Shown here: piece after piece, positions 21,061 through 29,235 of the stretch
Layout: every line of letters begins with the position of its first letter
Position numbering within the stretch: the stretch's first letter is position 1
Notes under the pieces: model-generated
Seen by the model: only the letters and a program-made list of their open reading frames with translations
Databases searched by the model: none
Told to the model about the DNA's origin: nothing
Assembly (NCBI GenBank): GCA_003427395.1
Contig: BFEA01000534.1
Location: 233,234-262,468 of the forward strand
Source of the DNA: Chara braunii
Taxonomy: Eukaryota; Streptophyta; Charophyceae; Charales; Characeae
DNA: 29,235 nucleotides
Direction of reading: 5' to 3'
Position numbers and translations under genes: made by a program

Positions 21061-24000
21061 GGGTATCGTTAACTCTGGGCACACCGGTGAACCCTTATCC
21101 ATCAGTCAAGTGCATCCTGGGCAGGCTTTCATACTTCAACCTTTTGATGAGCCAGTGAAAGTCCGATGAAACAGTCTGGCACAGTCATGCTTTGTTGTGG
21201 AGTTGTGTATGGCAAACATCACAAACACGCACACAAACCCCAGCCCCCCTCCCCCCCATAGAGGTCGATTGATCTGCCAGATTAACAGCACAGTTTGCCT
21301 GATCAAGAAAAGTAAAATTGAGGGCATACGGGCACCAGTCTTTTTTTTTTTTTTAAAGCCCAGGCAGCTGTACATTTGACGCCGAAGGTGCACCTGGGCC
21401 GAAAAACTCTGTCCAGTGCCCTGCCCAGCCCAGCTGGGCATGGCAGGCAGTTCCCATGCCAGCTACGGAGCCACGTGCGCCACAGATGGTAGCCCAGGAA
21501 AAAGGGGGGGAAAGAACATAAATATACAACGTGCAAATCCTGAACAACTGTCAACTTCCCTAGAAAGCATACCCAAACAAGATGTGCGGAATCATCATGT
21601 TTGCAATCCAGACCATCGGGAACCCCAGACCGAGATGTCTTCCAGATGGTCTGCGAGGATACTCTGAAAAGATGCTAAGACATTCCGATATTTCAGAAAG
21701 GAAAACAGAAAGATATCTGGTAGACATATATGCACGATTGCAATACAAACGACTTTCGGTTGAAGGTCATCTCAAAATTCATATCCCACCCCCAAAAGAA
21801 AACTTTAATTGGTTCAGCGGGGAAAGGGGGGGTCATCTTAAGAGTAACCGGACATCCAGCTTTCAGCTTTCTTTGTACGGATCTGTCCCAGTACAGTCTG
21901 GTATAGCCATGCATTCTACAACAGTGCAACTAAAACAAGAAAGATGAACAATTTAGTGATAGAATTCCTGGACACTGGTCTCTTGCCGAGCATAACGCTC
22001 ATCACGGATACACACAATCTACCTGGTGATGCCCAGTGCAATCAAACAGCATGAACAGAGCAGTCAAAGCATCACCGGAGAAAAAGGGAGGCATACCCGG
22101 CATAGCCAACTGGCAACGACCATGAAGGTGGATTGTGTGCGTGCCTCAGCATATACACACCTGTGCACCATTGGCAAAATCACCGAACTGCGCTTCCCAG
22201 CACACCAATGAGTTCGGGTTCTCCATCGAATACCCCAATTCAAATCCCAAGACACCAAACTCTGAGAGTGAACTGCGGCAGTGCAAACACCACACAGACC
22301 AATCACAGACAATTCCAAACAGTCAATGATTAACGAGTTTGGTGCGAGGGTTCACAACTTCACAGCCATGAACAAAAAACAAATAAATTGACTAAACAGG
22401 AAAAGGCAAAACAAGCATTTGACAATCCAAGTAAACCACCCAATAACACAATTTACGGGATTTGTGAACAACCATCGTGTACAGTGGCGTCTTCAGACTT
22501 CAGGCCCTGCTGAGCGGACCAACATGAAGACGTGCCATCCTTATCAAGACAGCCTATACGTCTTTGAGAATCCAAAAAAGACTTTTGAAGTCACCCGTCA
22601 GCAAGGAGGGATGTCACCCTGATAAAACGGGACAGTCAATACGTGCTTGGGTAATCCAAAAGATTTGAAATCACCCACACAAAATAAGATTCATGGGGAT
22701 GGTAAATTGAATACAGTTCTGTTAAGAAGCACAAAACAAGGACAGAAAACAGAATGAACAACAGTCATGGCATGCATTGATCATCAGAGAACAGTGTGTA
22801 AGCAATGACCCATTCAAATGGCTCCAAGCTAACAATGACATCTACATGTCCCCCGAACTCAACAATGGCAATCGCATAAACCATGCTGAAGCCACAGGAC
22901 AGGGCGGGAGAGAAATATACACTCCCCCCAACATGCAACACAAACAGAGGTTAATTGAACTGAGTGAAGTAGAAAGAACGTTACGAACATAGACCACTAC
23001 GAGCAGAGCTGTTGCTCTCTAGGTCTCTCAATACCTCCTCAAACAGTCGAACCAGCACACACGCACTGGCAGGATAAACGCTTCACTTCTCACGGACATT
23101 TCATCGTCTGCAGAGCTCCAGGGCACGGACAGCTCTAGGCCCGCATGCACGCCCCCCCCCCCCCCCCCCCAACAAAAAAAAAAGCAAAGCCTGCAACCCC
23201 TGGGCACTATGCCTTAGGGCCGCAGTTCATTTTTCTGAGCTTTGCTTTGTTTCTCAGATTCCTGTCTGTTCCTGGTTCTGTATGTTCTGGGATGGTCTTC
23301 TTTCAGATTTTTCAGACCCGAACAGGCCTTGTGCATATTCGGGCCAGCTGTAGGACCGGTTCACACGTTTCGGGCATCTTTATGCCTGCAAGAGCTTTGT
23401 ACGACTGGACTGTTTTATTGTCTGTAGTGCTGAGGCCCAGTCCATGTCTGGCCCTGCAGAGGTGGAGCTGCTGATGAAAGGTCCTACAGCTAATCCTGGA
23501 GCATGAGCGACTGGTTGGGACCCAGGCCACCCTTTTTACTCCTGGGCCTCGATCAGGACCTGAGGCCCCAGCTTGGATCATCAGATCCGGTTTTTATGCG
23601 ACGCGCTGCATTGTTCGAGGCTCGGGGTAGCGGGAGAGGCACAGCGCTATTTAGCTGGACCTGGACATTAGTTGGGGGCAGATGTAGCAAATCCAGTTTC
23701 TCACCAGGCTGTAGGAGAGCAGCACTGCAGTTAGCACTAAGGATTAGCACAGGGGCGTTAGCATCAGTGGAGGTACGAGGAGAGACTGGCTACAGTGCTC
23801 TGCAGCATAGCTTGGGGACTGTGTGCCGGGCATAGCCAGACTTTACTCCGCAATCTGCTGTGGCTCACTACAACATCTTTCACTGGTCACTGAGTTACAA
23901 CAGAGAGTGGGAGGGAGATTCTTCTTCTCCTTCTCTTTACTCGTCCCCTCCATATCCGCCTCTTCCTTCCTTACTTCTGAGAGAGGTCAAGGACTTCACT

Positions 24001-24287
24001 TTCAGGGATGCTTCTCCCAAATCCAGACAGCATTGTATTTTCAGGCAATTGGGATTTGCAAGAGAATATTATTACTCCGCTGTTGTATCTGGGCTCTCTC
24101 CTCTCCTTCTTCCATATCCAATGTCTTCTCCTCATCATCCACGGTTACCTCCCCATGTGTGAGTATGTGCAAGGAGGGATTTTCTTACATGTCTGCTATT
24201 CTTGCCTCTCCTAGTGATAATGATAATGTGTTTGATTAATTGTTTTCAGGTTTCCACTGCAGTGCATTTGTGTTTCTCTTCACTTGA

Positions 24288-24362
<75 letters not shown>

Positions 24363-24363
24363 N

Positions 24364-24453
<90 letters not shown>

Positions 24454-27400
24454 CGCGCACTATACACTCAAAAAAGGCATGACTGTGCCAGACTGTTTCG
24501 TCCGACTTTCGACGACTCATCAGGAGGTTGTGTGTGTGTGTGTGTGCCCTGACCCGTTCCCCTAGAGACTGTCCTGGTCCATCCTCACGCTGCCCAGAAC
24601 CTGATGATATTCAGCAACATTCAGCAGTCAGAGCAAATGTGGCAAAGGTTAGTAGTCAGTGCAAATGTTTATACCTGTTGCTCACAGTGAACATCTCTGG
24701 TCGCTGCTGCTCCAACAAGTGAGCGAGGGGAGTGTACTTCTCTCCTGTGGTCTGATCATGCACAACTGCATGCCGATGGCTGAAGGTTCCTCTCTCCACG
24801 TCTTGCCCACTCAGTCTGACATGATTCCCCTCTGCCAGAAGTGTGCCAAACGCCAAGGCCTCGGACATAGCCCAGTCAATGCCTTCACCAGTTTCAATCA
24901 TCTGTGCCCTTTGTTCATAAACCCTCTTGATTGCCTTATGGGGCGTAAACCCCTCAGGCAGACTTGAGATCTTTGCACCCACCTCTCTCAGAATCTCCTG
25001 CTTCACTCCTGTGTTCCTGATCCTCGAAAGTTGCTCTGCCCCCTTGAATCCAGCCCAGTAATTAGCCAACCAATCCCGTCGCTGAGGAACATAATCTTTG
25101 CTGTTCACGAACTCCTCGTTAAGAATTTCGAAAATACGGTTCTCCATCTTCTTTATCTCCTCTTTCGTCAACTGACCCATCGATATCAACTTCTGGTGAT
25201 ATTGGTCCAAAGCTGGCTTATGGCTCTTGATCACCTGTTTACATCAGAGTTCCAGCCAAGAGATCCCAACAACATACGAACAGACATCAATACAGTCTGA
25301 ACACGCTTCGCACACTCAACAACAGGCAAAAGCACTGACACTTTCCCAAACAGGTACTCACCGCCCCAGGTCCCTTAAGAAGGTTCTCCTCTTTCTTTCT
25401 CCTCTTTTCTGCAGTCCCGATTTCTGCCATGCGTCGAGTTTTCTCAGACCAGGGTGGGTATGACATCACACACCTTTTTGCCTAGCCCCCAAGTACACAG
25501 CCATGTCAATGGCCGCATCTGAACAAAATTGCTGAGAAATGTTCTGGCGGTATAACCCCGGCGTTAAGACTAGTTAAATCACAAGAATTTGAATCACAAG
25601 AATTTGACCCATTACATGGCCGCGGGTCTGGAAACGTACAGGTGGTATAACCCCATGATGCATTAACACTTAGTTAAACCACCAGTACTTGGCCAAGTCA
25701 CCACATCGACTTTTAGTGGTCGGGTCACTCAAATTCGCCAACCACCATTCCAACTCCCACAGCCCAAGGAAATGTACACCCAGTATAAACCCATGCATTA
25801 AAACTTGGGCTGTACTTGCACAGTTGGGCGCCGCAACTTTCAGGGCTCGGGGGCGCTCCGTGGGAAGCCCCAACTCCCCACGATTGCAGTGTTTGAAAAA
25901 GATAGCTGGACCTGGTACTGGGGGTTCATAGGTGGACCCCATTCGGCACGGCGACTTTCAGGGGTCGCTTAAGAGGTCACTTCATGGGCAGCTCCAATTC
26001 CCCGAGGTTGCAGTGGTTGAAAAAGATAGCTGGACCAAGTACTTGGGGGTTATGTGTGGACCCCATTTGGCGTGGCAACTTTTGGTGGTCGTGCAGGCTA
26101 GGAGCTCCAGCTCCCAGGGGTCGCAGCGCTTGAAAGACATAGCTGGGCCAAGTGCTGGGGATTTATGGGTGGACCCACAAGCTAGCAGAAACTGTTCGCA
26201 GCGTTCAAAAAAAATAGCTGGGCCAAGTCCTCGGGTTTTATGGGTGGACCCACACGCTAGCAAAAACTGTTCCTTTGCACCATTGCCACAGATCGCAGTA
26301 GAAAAAAATAGCTGGGCCAAATACCGGGGGGTGGGGTTAGGAGTGAACCCCATGGGGGCTGGTGGAAATTGTTCCTCTGTCGGGTGGAAAGTGTCAAAGG
26401 GGCGCACTTGAACCTCGGCAAAAATACATTCACATCTCACATCAGGTTCTGCTTTCCTTACGACGAAAGCGCTCAGGTTATACTACCGGATATGTACTGT
26501 GGCCGTTTGGGCAACTGGAAAACGGAAAATCCCCGCAGGGCATGGCCCAAGATATTGCCATGTCGCCACCTTGTGCTTGGTTTATATTTGGTGACACCGT
26601 CATTTCGGGATAGATATTGGGACCTCGGGCTGGGCGTCTGCCTTGAGATATCATCATCATTGAACCTGACGGGCCCCAGGTAATTCAGAATTTATGTTAT
26701 TCTGATCTTCTGATTGTATCTGGATTCGGACTTAGAGTCTGTATTTCAACAGTTCATGGGTGTGCCAACTGAGCTACCTTCTTCCCCCGAACACAATGCA
26801 CCCTTATTTTGGCTGTATCTGGCCGGAAATATAGCTTGTATACATTCATTTTTAAGGTGCGTTATGTTCGGGGGAAGACGGTAGGCTCGTTGCTGGCTCT
26901 TCCATATTTCTTCCTCCGTGGAATACAAGCGCTGTTTCTTTTTTTGGCAAACACTTCCCACGTCAGTACCACAGTTTCTGACGTTACCCGAACGTCACTT
27001 TCTGTCGTTACTCTGTCATTACTCTGTCGTTACTCGTTCCACTCACATTCTCGCATAGCCTTACGACCATTCACCTATCAGAGGGCCTCGCCACATGGCA
27101 CGCAAAAAGACAAAAAAACGAGTGCGTCTTGCCACAGAAATTGAAAGATTCATCCGTTCATTATAGGTAATAACAAATGTATATCTTGTCACCTTCGGCG
27201 GGCAGATGCACTCGTTTTTTTTTGGGTCTCGTGGACCGTGTGGCGATGCCCTCACGTGCATGAGAATCTCTCCATCATTCCGTAGTGTGTGATAATCTCT
27301 CAAAAGTGCGTGAGTTTCTCAAAAATAACGCTGACAGGCTGACATGATGGAGAGCAATGTGTCTTTTCGGGCCATACGTGGTATATGAAAGCCACATCAT

Positions 27401-28021
27401 CGTGCAGCATGTGGCACATGCAAGATGTGGTGTGGACGTAACAAAGTGCATTTGGAACATCAACAATTGTGCCAGTCACAAGGCTTACACATGCGGTGCC
27501 CGTAAGACCTGGTTTCCCACACGATTCGTTGACATGGCTCGGGATATGGGGTGTGCTTCATTGTCACCTAGAACGCCAATGTCACATGACATAGAACGTC
27601 ATATGGAGCGATCACATAGAAATGTCACACATAGAACGTCACACGAGTGTCACAGGGAGTGTCATGTTCAATGCTACATCTTGTGCTACGGTGCCACGCG
27701 TAGCAAGAAGCGTAGTCCGCGACGTTCAATGGCAGTACAATGGACTGTGGGAGACAGCCTCCTGCCTTGACCCTCCCCCATCGCACGGTAGAAGCGCCTA
27801 ACAAGGTCAAGGCTTACGGACTGCAGACCGCAGTAACAGAAACAGGGGTCAATCATACCCAAAACAGACTATAACACGTCAAAATACAAAAGACGGGAAA
27901 AATTAAAAAAAGGACAAAAAATCGAGTCCAGGTGACGGAAATGGACAAATGGCATCAAATGGCATCAAAGAGAGAGAGATGGAGACAGAGTAAGAGAGAT
28001 CGAGGAAGGGACATGTGAGGG

Positions 28022-28061
<40 letters not shown>

Positions 28062-28888
28062 GAGAGAGAAAATGGACAAACGGCATCAAATGTATTGCCC
28101 GGGGCCAGTCAGTTCAATGACGATACCTCAAAGCCGTCGCCATTTTTCATTAAAACAAAAACAAAAAAAAAAGAGAGAAAGATGGAGAGAGAGAAAGAGA
28201 GAGCGAGGAAGGGACACGTGGGGGGGGAGAGAGAGATAGAGAGAAAGAGAGAAAGGGAGACGTGAGGCAGAGCAGAATCAATCATACCATACCTTGTACA
28301 TGCTGGGCTGTGTGAACATCGGCTCGTCCATTTCGTTGTGTCCGAATCTGCGATAACAAACAAGATCAACGACAACATCCGATCCAAACTGGTTCCTCCA
28401 GTCTGCAGCTAACTCACAAGCATGAACGACGGCCTCCACGTCATCCGCATTCACATGGAAAATGGGGGCATTCAGCGCTTTTGCCACATCAGTACAATAG
28501 GGTGAAGATCGACCTGATCTGGGGTCTGTTGTAAAAGCCACCTGATTGTTCACCACGATATGTATCGTGCCTCCAATCGTGTAATTAGGCAGATCGCTCA
28601 GATGAAAGGTTTCATAAACAACTCCTTGACCCGAAAACGAGCCATCGCCGTGAAGCAACAGCGCCATGTTCCGCTTTCGGTCTTTGTCCATGGCATAGTA
28701 CTGCTTCGCTCTCGTCTTTCCCATGACGACAGGATCCACAGCCTCTAAATGACTAGGGTTAGCCACAAGAGACAAGTGGATACGGTTGCCACTCCTCGTC
28801 GGCCGATCATAAGATGTTCCCAAGTGATACTTTACATCGCCCGACCCGTTGTAAATCGTATTGTCCGAGCTCGCAGGCTTCATCCCAC
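15606..28888 (-). CDS. OGDH: 2-oxoglutarate dehydrogenase E1 subunit, 3' part (eight exons, 5' end outside window)
   Basis: This is the thiamine-diphosphate E1 subunit of the mitochondrial 2-oxoglutarate dehydrogenase complex. It decarboxylates 2-oxoglutarate and passes the succinyl group to the E2 lipoyl domain in the TCA cycle. Joined exons are 28888-28293, 25234-24675, 22272-22161, 20423-20289, 18859-18731, 18251-18036, 16897-16774 and 15823-15606. All introns are GT-AG, all phases match, and together they give about 695 residues ending in a TAG stop. Plant E1 proteins are about 1,020 residues (from memory), so roughly 320 N-terminal residues are missing to the right. The GDG...NN cofactor motif, the [15 protein letters not shown] block, the [15 protein letters not shown] block and the [10 protein letters not shown]-terminal block are all present and unbroken, so the gene looks functional. 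Family assignment is certain. The plant-type affinity is inferred from remembered sequences. Confidence 0.96.
15824..16773 (-). other. OGDH intron G-H, 0.95 kb
   Basis: This intron lies between the split Asn codon halves. It has no obvious repeat and no recognisable gene. Confidence 0.8.
16774..16897 (-). CDS. OGDH: OGDH exon G
   Basis: The exon has 41 codons plus one base. Acceptor AACAG precedes GTGTACTAC and the donor is GTGAGT. It encodes [20 protein letters not shown] and [11 protein letters not shown], the standard C-terminal domain block. The last base A joins AC of exon H to make Asn (RYS-N-AEVVW). Confidence 0.95.
17374..17453 (+). repeat. (CT)n microsatellite
   Basis: This is a pure dinucleotide run of about 80 bases in an OGDH intron. 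Confidence 0.97.
17472..17509 (+). repeat. 19 bp tandem duplication
   Basis: Two perfect copies of GGCTTCGATTTGAATGAAT lie just after a (CT)n tract in an OGDH intron. Confidence 0.95.
18036..18251 (-). CDS. OGDH: OGDH exon F
   Basis: This exon has 72 codons, phase 0, acceptor GTGCAG and donor GTAATT. It encodes [43 protein letters not shown] and [11 protein letters not shown]. The SEFDD..GHPGF insertion is shared with plant E1 proteins and, as recalled, absent from the animal protein, which supports the plant-type assignment. The intron upstream, 479 bp, is the shortest in the window. Confidence 0.95.
18731..18859 (-). CDS. OGDH: OGDH exon E
   Basis: This exon has 43 codons, phase 0, acceptor TGGCAG before ATGAGTGAT and donor GTAAAC. 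It encodes [17 protein letters not shown] and then [20 protein letters not shown], a conserved stretch that forms the junction with the C-terminal domain in this family. Confidence 0.95.
19434..19544. mobile_element. Hairpin MITE, copy 2 (best preserved)
   Basis: This is a 111 bp near-palindrome, CTACGGTCTTCACCCGAATA ... TATTCGGGTGAAGACAGTAG. The two arms pair over about 46 bases with few mismatches around a loop of roughly 10-15 bases. A TA lies at each end, fitting a TA target duplication as used by Tc1/mariner-type transposases. It sits in the intron between OGDH exons D and E. Confidence 0.85.
19905..19970 (+). repeat. 66-base A-run (one G)
   Basis: This is a homopolymer of A with a single G at 19937. 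It is not preceded by a recognisable retrotransposed gene; it lies in an OGDH intron. Confidence 0.95.
20289..20423 (-). CDS. OGDH: OGDH exon D
   Basis: This exon has 45 codons, phase 0 at both ends: acceptor CTGCAG before GTAATTTTT, donor GTTGGT. It encodes [20 protein letters not shown] and [20 protein letters not shown], then ERFLQ. Most relatives have GEAKW; GETKW here is a small departure. It joins exactly to exon E (LQ|MSDD). Confidence 0.95.
20866..21057 (+). repeat. Compound microsatellite (CT)n-(CTAT)n-(CA)n
   Basis: A (CT)n run from 20866 contains an N at 20924. (CTAT)n follows at about 20993-21014, and (CA)n at 21028-21057. The N marks an unresolved length. Confidence 0.97.
21132..21200 (+). 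repeat. Dispersed repeat with hammerhead-like core, copy A
   Basis: The plus strand reads CAACCTTTTGATGAG, GTGAAAGTCCGATGAAACAG and TCTGGCACAGTCATGC, clearly the same repeat as 24470-24530 in the opposite orientation. The first box is TTGATGA instead of CTGATGA and stem II is weaker. It also follows a (CT)n-(CA)n microsatellite by about 80 bases. Confidence 0.6.
22161..22272 (-). CDS. OGDH: OGDH exon C
   Basis: This 112-base exon completes the Ser codon split after exon B and encodes [19 protein letters not shown] followed by [18 protein letters not shown], a highly conserved E1 stretch. The acceptor is GCCGCAG and the donor GTGTGT, phase 0 at the 3' end. It is too short and out of frame with an ATG to stand out as an ORF. 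It was found from the protein pattern and the matching phases. Confidence 0.95.
24291..24458 (+). repeat. Compound microsatellite (CT)n-(GT)n-(GC)n
   Basis: (CT)n runs from 24291 to 24396 with an N at 24363, then (GT)n to 24445 and (GC)n to 24458. The N marks an unresolved length. Confidence 0.97.
24470..24530 (-). repeat. Dispersed repeat with hammerhead-like core, copy B
   Basis: On the minus strand this reads CCTCCTGATGAG (complement of 24516-24526), a short stem-like segment, GGACGAAACAGTC and then TGGCACAGTCATGCC. CTGATGA followed by GAAAC with GTC/GAC complementarity beside the two boxes is the arrangement of a hammerhead ribozyme core (stem II). Stem I and stem III pairing is poor here, so it may be decayed or only resemble one. 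It lies beside a (GT)n-(CT)n microsatellite. Confidence 0.45.
24675..25234 (-). CDS. OGDH: OGDH exon B (middle / transketolase pyrimidine domain start)
   Basis: The acceptor AAACAG is followed by GTG ATC AAG, continuing [12 protein letters not shown]. The exon runs 186 codons plus two bases (AG) and stops at a GTATAA donor. It carries a helical linker, the [12 protein letters not shown] segment seen in plant E1 proteins, [17 protein letters not shown], and the invariant [15 protein letters not shown]. The split Ser codon (AG|T) is completed by exon C, giving the expected SNSSLSEFG. The intron after exon A is about 3.06 kb. Confidence 0.96.
25577..25606 (+). repeat. 15 bp tandem duplication
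   Basis: Two perfect copies of AATCACAAGAATTTG lie at the left border of the diverged array that follows. Confidence 0.9.
25830..26385 (+). repeat. Diverged tandem array, five units
   Basis: The anchor ATAGCTGG(A/G)CC recurs near 25902, 26026, 26139, 26215 and 26309, each preceded by GCAG.G.TTGAAAAA-like text and followed by GGG...TATGGGTGGACCC. Spacings of 124, 113, 76 and 94 bases show expansion with indels. Earlier weak relatives (GGTGGTATAACCCC) occur near 25554 and 25642. Confidence 0.8.
26774..26884. mobile_element. Hairpin MITE, copy 3
   Basis: This copy is also 111 bp. The ends CTACCTTCTTCCCCCGAACA and TGTTCGGGGGAAGACGGTAG (the latter reads ATGTTCGG here) are inverted, with TA at both borders. 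The middle is more diverged from copy 2 than the ends. It lies in the intron between OGDH exons A and B. Confidence 0.8.
27081..27253. mobile_element. Foldback element, about 173 bp
   Basis: The left arm GAGGGCCTCGCCACATGG...AAAAAACGAGTGCGTCTTGCC pairs with the right arm GGCGGGCAGATGCACTCGTTTTTT...GTGTGGCGATGCCCTC. The arms are about 54-57 bases and the loop about 63 bases (27135-27197). There is no coding capacity and no clear target duplication. It is unrelated to the 111 bp family by sequence. Confidence 0.7.
27941..28260 (+). repeat. GA-rich segment with internal duplication and (ACAG)n
   Basis: ATGGACAAA(T/C)GGCATCAAAT occurs near 27941 and 28072, and GAGGAAGGGACA(T/C)GTG near 28002 and 28206, each pair flanked by (GA)n. 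A (GACA)n run lies at about 28034-28060. This is a duplicated low-complexity unit. Confidence 0.8.
28293..28888 (-). CDS. OGDH: OGDH exon A (ThDP-binding core)
   Basis: The exon starts after a TACAG acceptor with the last two bases of a split Gly codon and ends MYK|GTATGG. It encodes 198 codons. It opens with the conserved [10 protein letters not shown] and [13 protein letters not shown] segments. The thiamine-diphosphate and Mg motif GDGSFSGQG followed about 30 residues later by NN (28649 to 28545) is intact. It then reads [31 protein letters not shown] and [13 protein letters not shown], all family signatures. The upstream part of the gene is outside the window. Confidence 0.96.
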
Positions 28889-28979
28889 CTGTACGTAACG
28901 CACAAAAAGAGAAAGCAACGCCAACGCCAATATCAACAAAAGGGTCAGAAAGCAGAATCGCGCGTCATCATCGCCATCC

Positions 28980-29089
28980 GTACCGTCCTCTCCCGAATAG
29001 ATCGTACGATCATTATGGCCGTATCTAGACTGAAAGGTGCCCCCAATGCACTTATATGACCTTACGTTCGATTCCGGGGAAGACAGTAG
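28980..29089. mobile_element. Hairpin MITE, copy 4
   Basis: This copy is 110 bp. The left end TACCGTCCTCTCCCGAATAG and the right end TTCCGGGGAAGACAGTAG are inverted, with internal GATCATTATGGCCGTATCTAG as in copy 2. It lies in the OGDH intron upstream of exon A. Confidence 0.8.
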
Positions 29090-29169
29090 GAATCGTTCGA
29101 CGTAATGAACATCATGACCACACAGATCCGTCACGCCTTTCTGACAAGCGACAAAACAAATTAGACGCA

Positions 29170-29173
<4 letters not shown>

Positions 29174-29235
<62 letters not shown>
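29174..29235 (+). repeat. (CT)n microsatellite at window edge
   Basis: This is a pure dinucleotide run reaching the last base; its full length is not visible. Confidence 0.97.

Larger units (their letters stand above)
20424..22160 (-). other. OGDH intron C-D, 1.74 kb
   Basis: The intron holds a (CT)n-(CTAT)n-(CA)n compound microsatellite, the second hammerhead-like repeat copy (about 21132-21200) and a weak relative of a sequence in the next intron (21731-21782). No coding feature was seen. Confidence 0.8.
22273..24674 (-). other. OGDH intron B-C, 2.4 kb
   Basis: The intron contains a hammerhead-like repeat copy (24470-24530), a compound (CT)n-(GT)n-(GC)n microsatellite with one N, and a C-run (about 23152-23170) followed by an A-run. 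The open stretches on the plus strand between 23.1 and 24.2 kb have no recognisable protein and lie in T/C-rich sequence. Confidence 0.8.
25235..28292 (-). other. OGDH intron A-B, 3.06 kb
   Basis: The intron carries, from left to right: a diverged tandem array (about 25.8-26.4 kb), a 111 bp TA-flanked hairpin MITE (26774-26884), a 173 bp foldback (27081-27253), short degenerate repeats of a TAGAACGTCAC-like word (27567-27640) and a GA-rich duplicated segment (27941-28260). No independent gene was recognised in it on either strand. Confidence 0.85.
28889..29235 (-). other. Upstream OGDH intron (partial)
   Basis: This is sequence 5' of exon A on the minus strand. It holds a fourth hairpin MITE copy (28980-29089) and runs into a (CT)n tract that reaches the window edge. 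Confidence 0.75.

Noticed and set aside
23461-23500. CTGATGA near 23470 as another hammerhead box
   Set aside because: No GAAAC box follows at the right distance, and it has no similarity to the repeat at 21132 or 24470.
23145-24162. Three consecutive open frames on the plus strand inside an OGDH intron
   Set aside because: T/C-rich sequence without any family resemblance; likely chance in low-complexity sequence.
29060-29080. GTTCGATTCC, like a tRNA B box
   Set aside because: It lies inside a hairpin MITE copy; no A box or cloverleaf surrounds it, and sister copies differ at these bases.
1-29235. CRISPR arrays, operons, prokaryotic insertion sequences
   Set aside because: The window is eukaryotic (spliced gene, LINE, NUMT). 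The tandem repeats have no regular spacer structure and no linked cas genes.

Overview
The window is eukaryotic nuclear DNA, most likely from a streptophyte (green plant or charophyte-grade alga). The one recognisable functional gene lies on the minus strand. It is the 3' two-thirds of a 2-oxoglutarate dehydrogenase E1 subunit (OGDH), split into eight exons between 28888 and 15606 by seven GT-AG introns of about 0.5 to 3.1 kb. Its protein reads closest, from memory, to plant mitochondrial OGDH E1; for example, [21 protein letters not shown] appears across the 24675/22272 junction. The first roughly 320 residues, including the targeting peptide, lie beyond the right edge. Long introns, dense (CT)n/(GA)n tracts and many A/T homopolymers point to a repeat-rich genome. 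Chara-like is a guess only.

Layout. 1-9.4 kb: no intact gene. It holds two foldback elements, a broken gag-like/SAP-like coding remnant (about 2.5-3.6 kb), a short GIY-YIG-like scrap (3.8 kb), a duplicated GA-microsatellite repeat (6.2-7.8 kb) and a decayed LINE reverse transcriptase (8.1-9.2 kb). 9486-9770: a piece of mitochondrial nad7 inserted in nuclear DNA and broken by frameshifts. 9.8-15.6 kb: non-coding, with a 0.5 kb polypyrimidine tract, small tandem repeats and a nested inverted repeat just past the OGDH stop codon. 15.6-29.2 kb: OGDH exons, with introns holding compound microsatellites, three copies of a 110-111 bp TA-flanked hairpin MITE (a fourth is at 0.3 kb), another foldback, a diverged tandem array, and two copies of a short repeat whose core resembles a hammerhead ribozyme.

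There is no operon logic here. The window shows one housekeeping TCA-cycle gene enlarged by mobile and simple repeats, beside a graveyard of retroelement and organelle fragments. The points most worth a second look are the nad7 insertion, the hammerhead-like repeat and the TA-flanked hairpin family.
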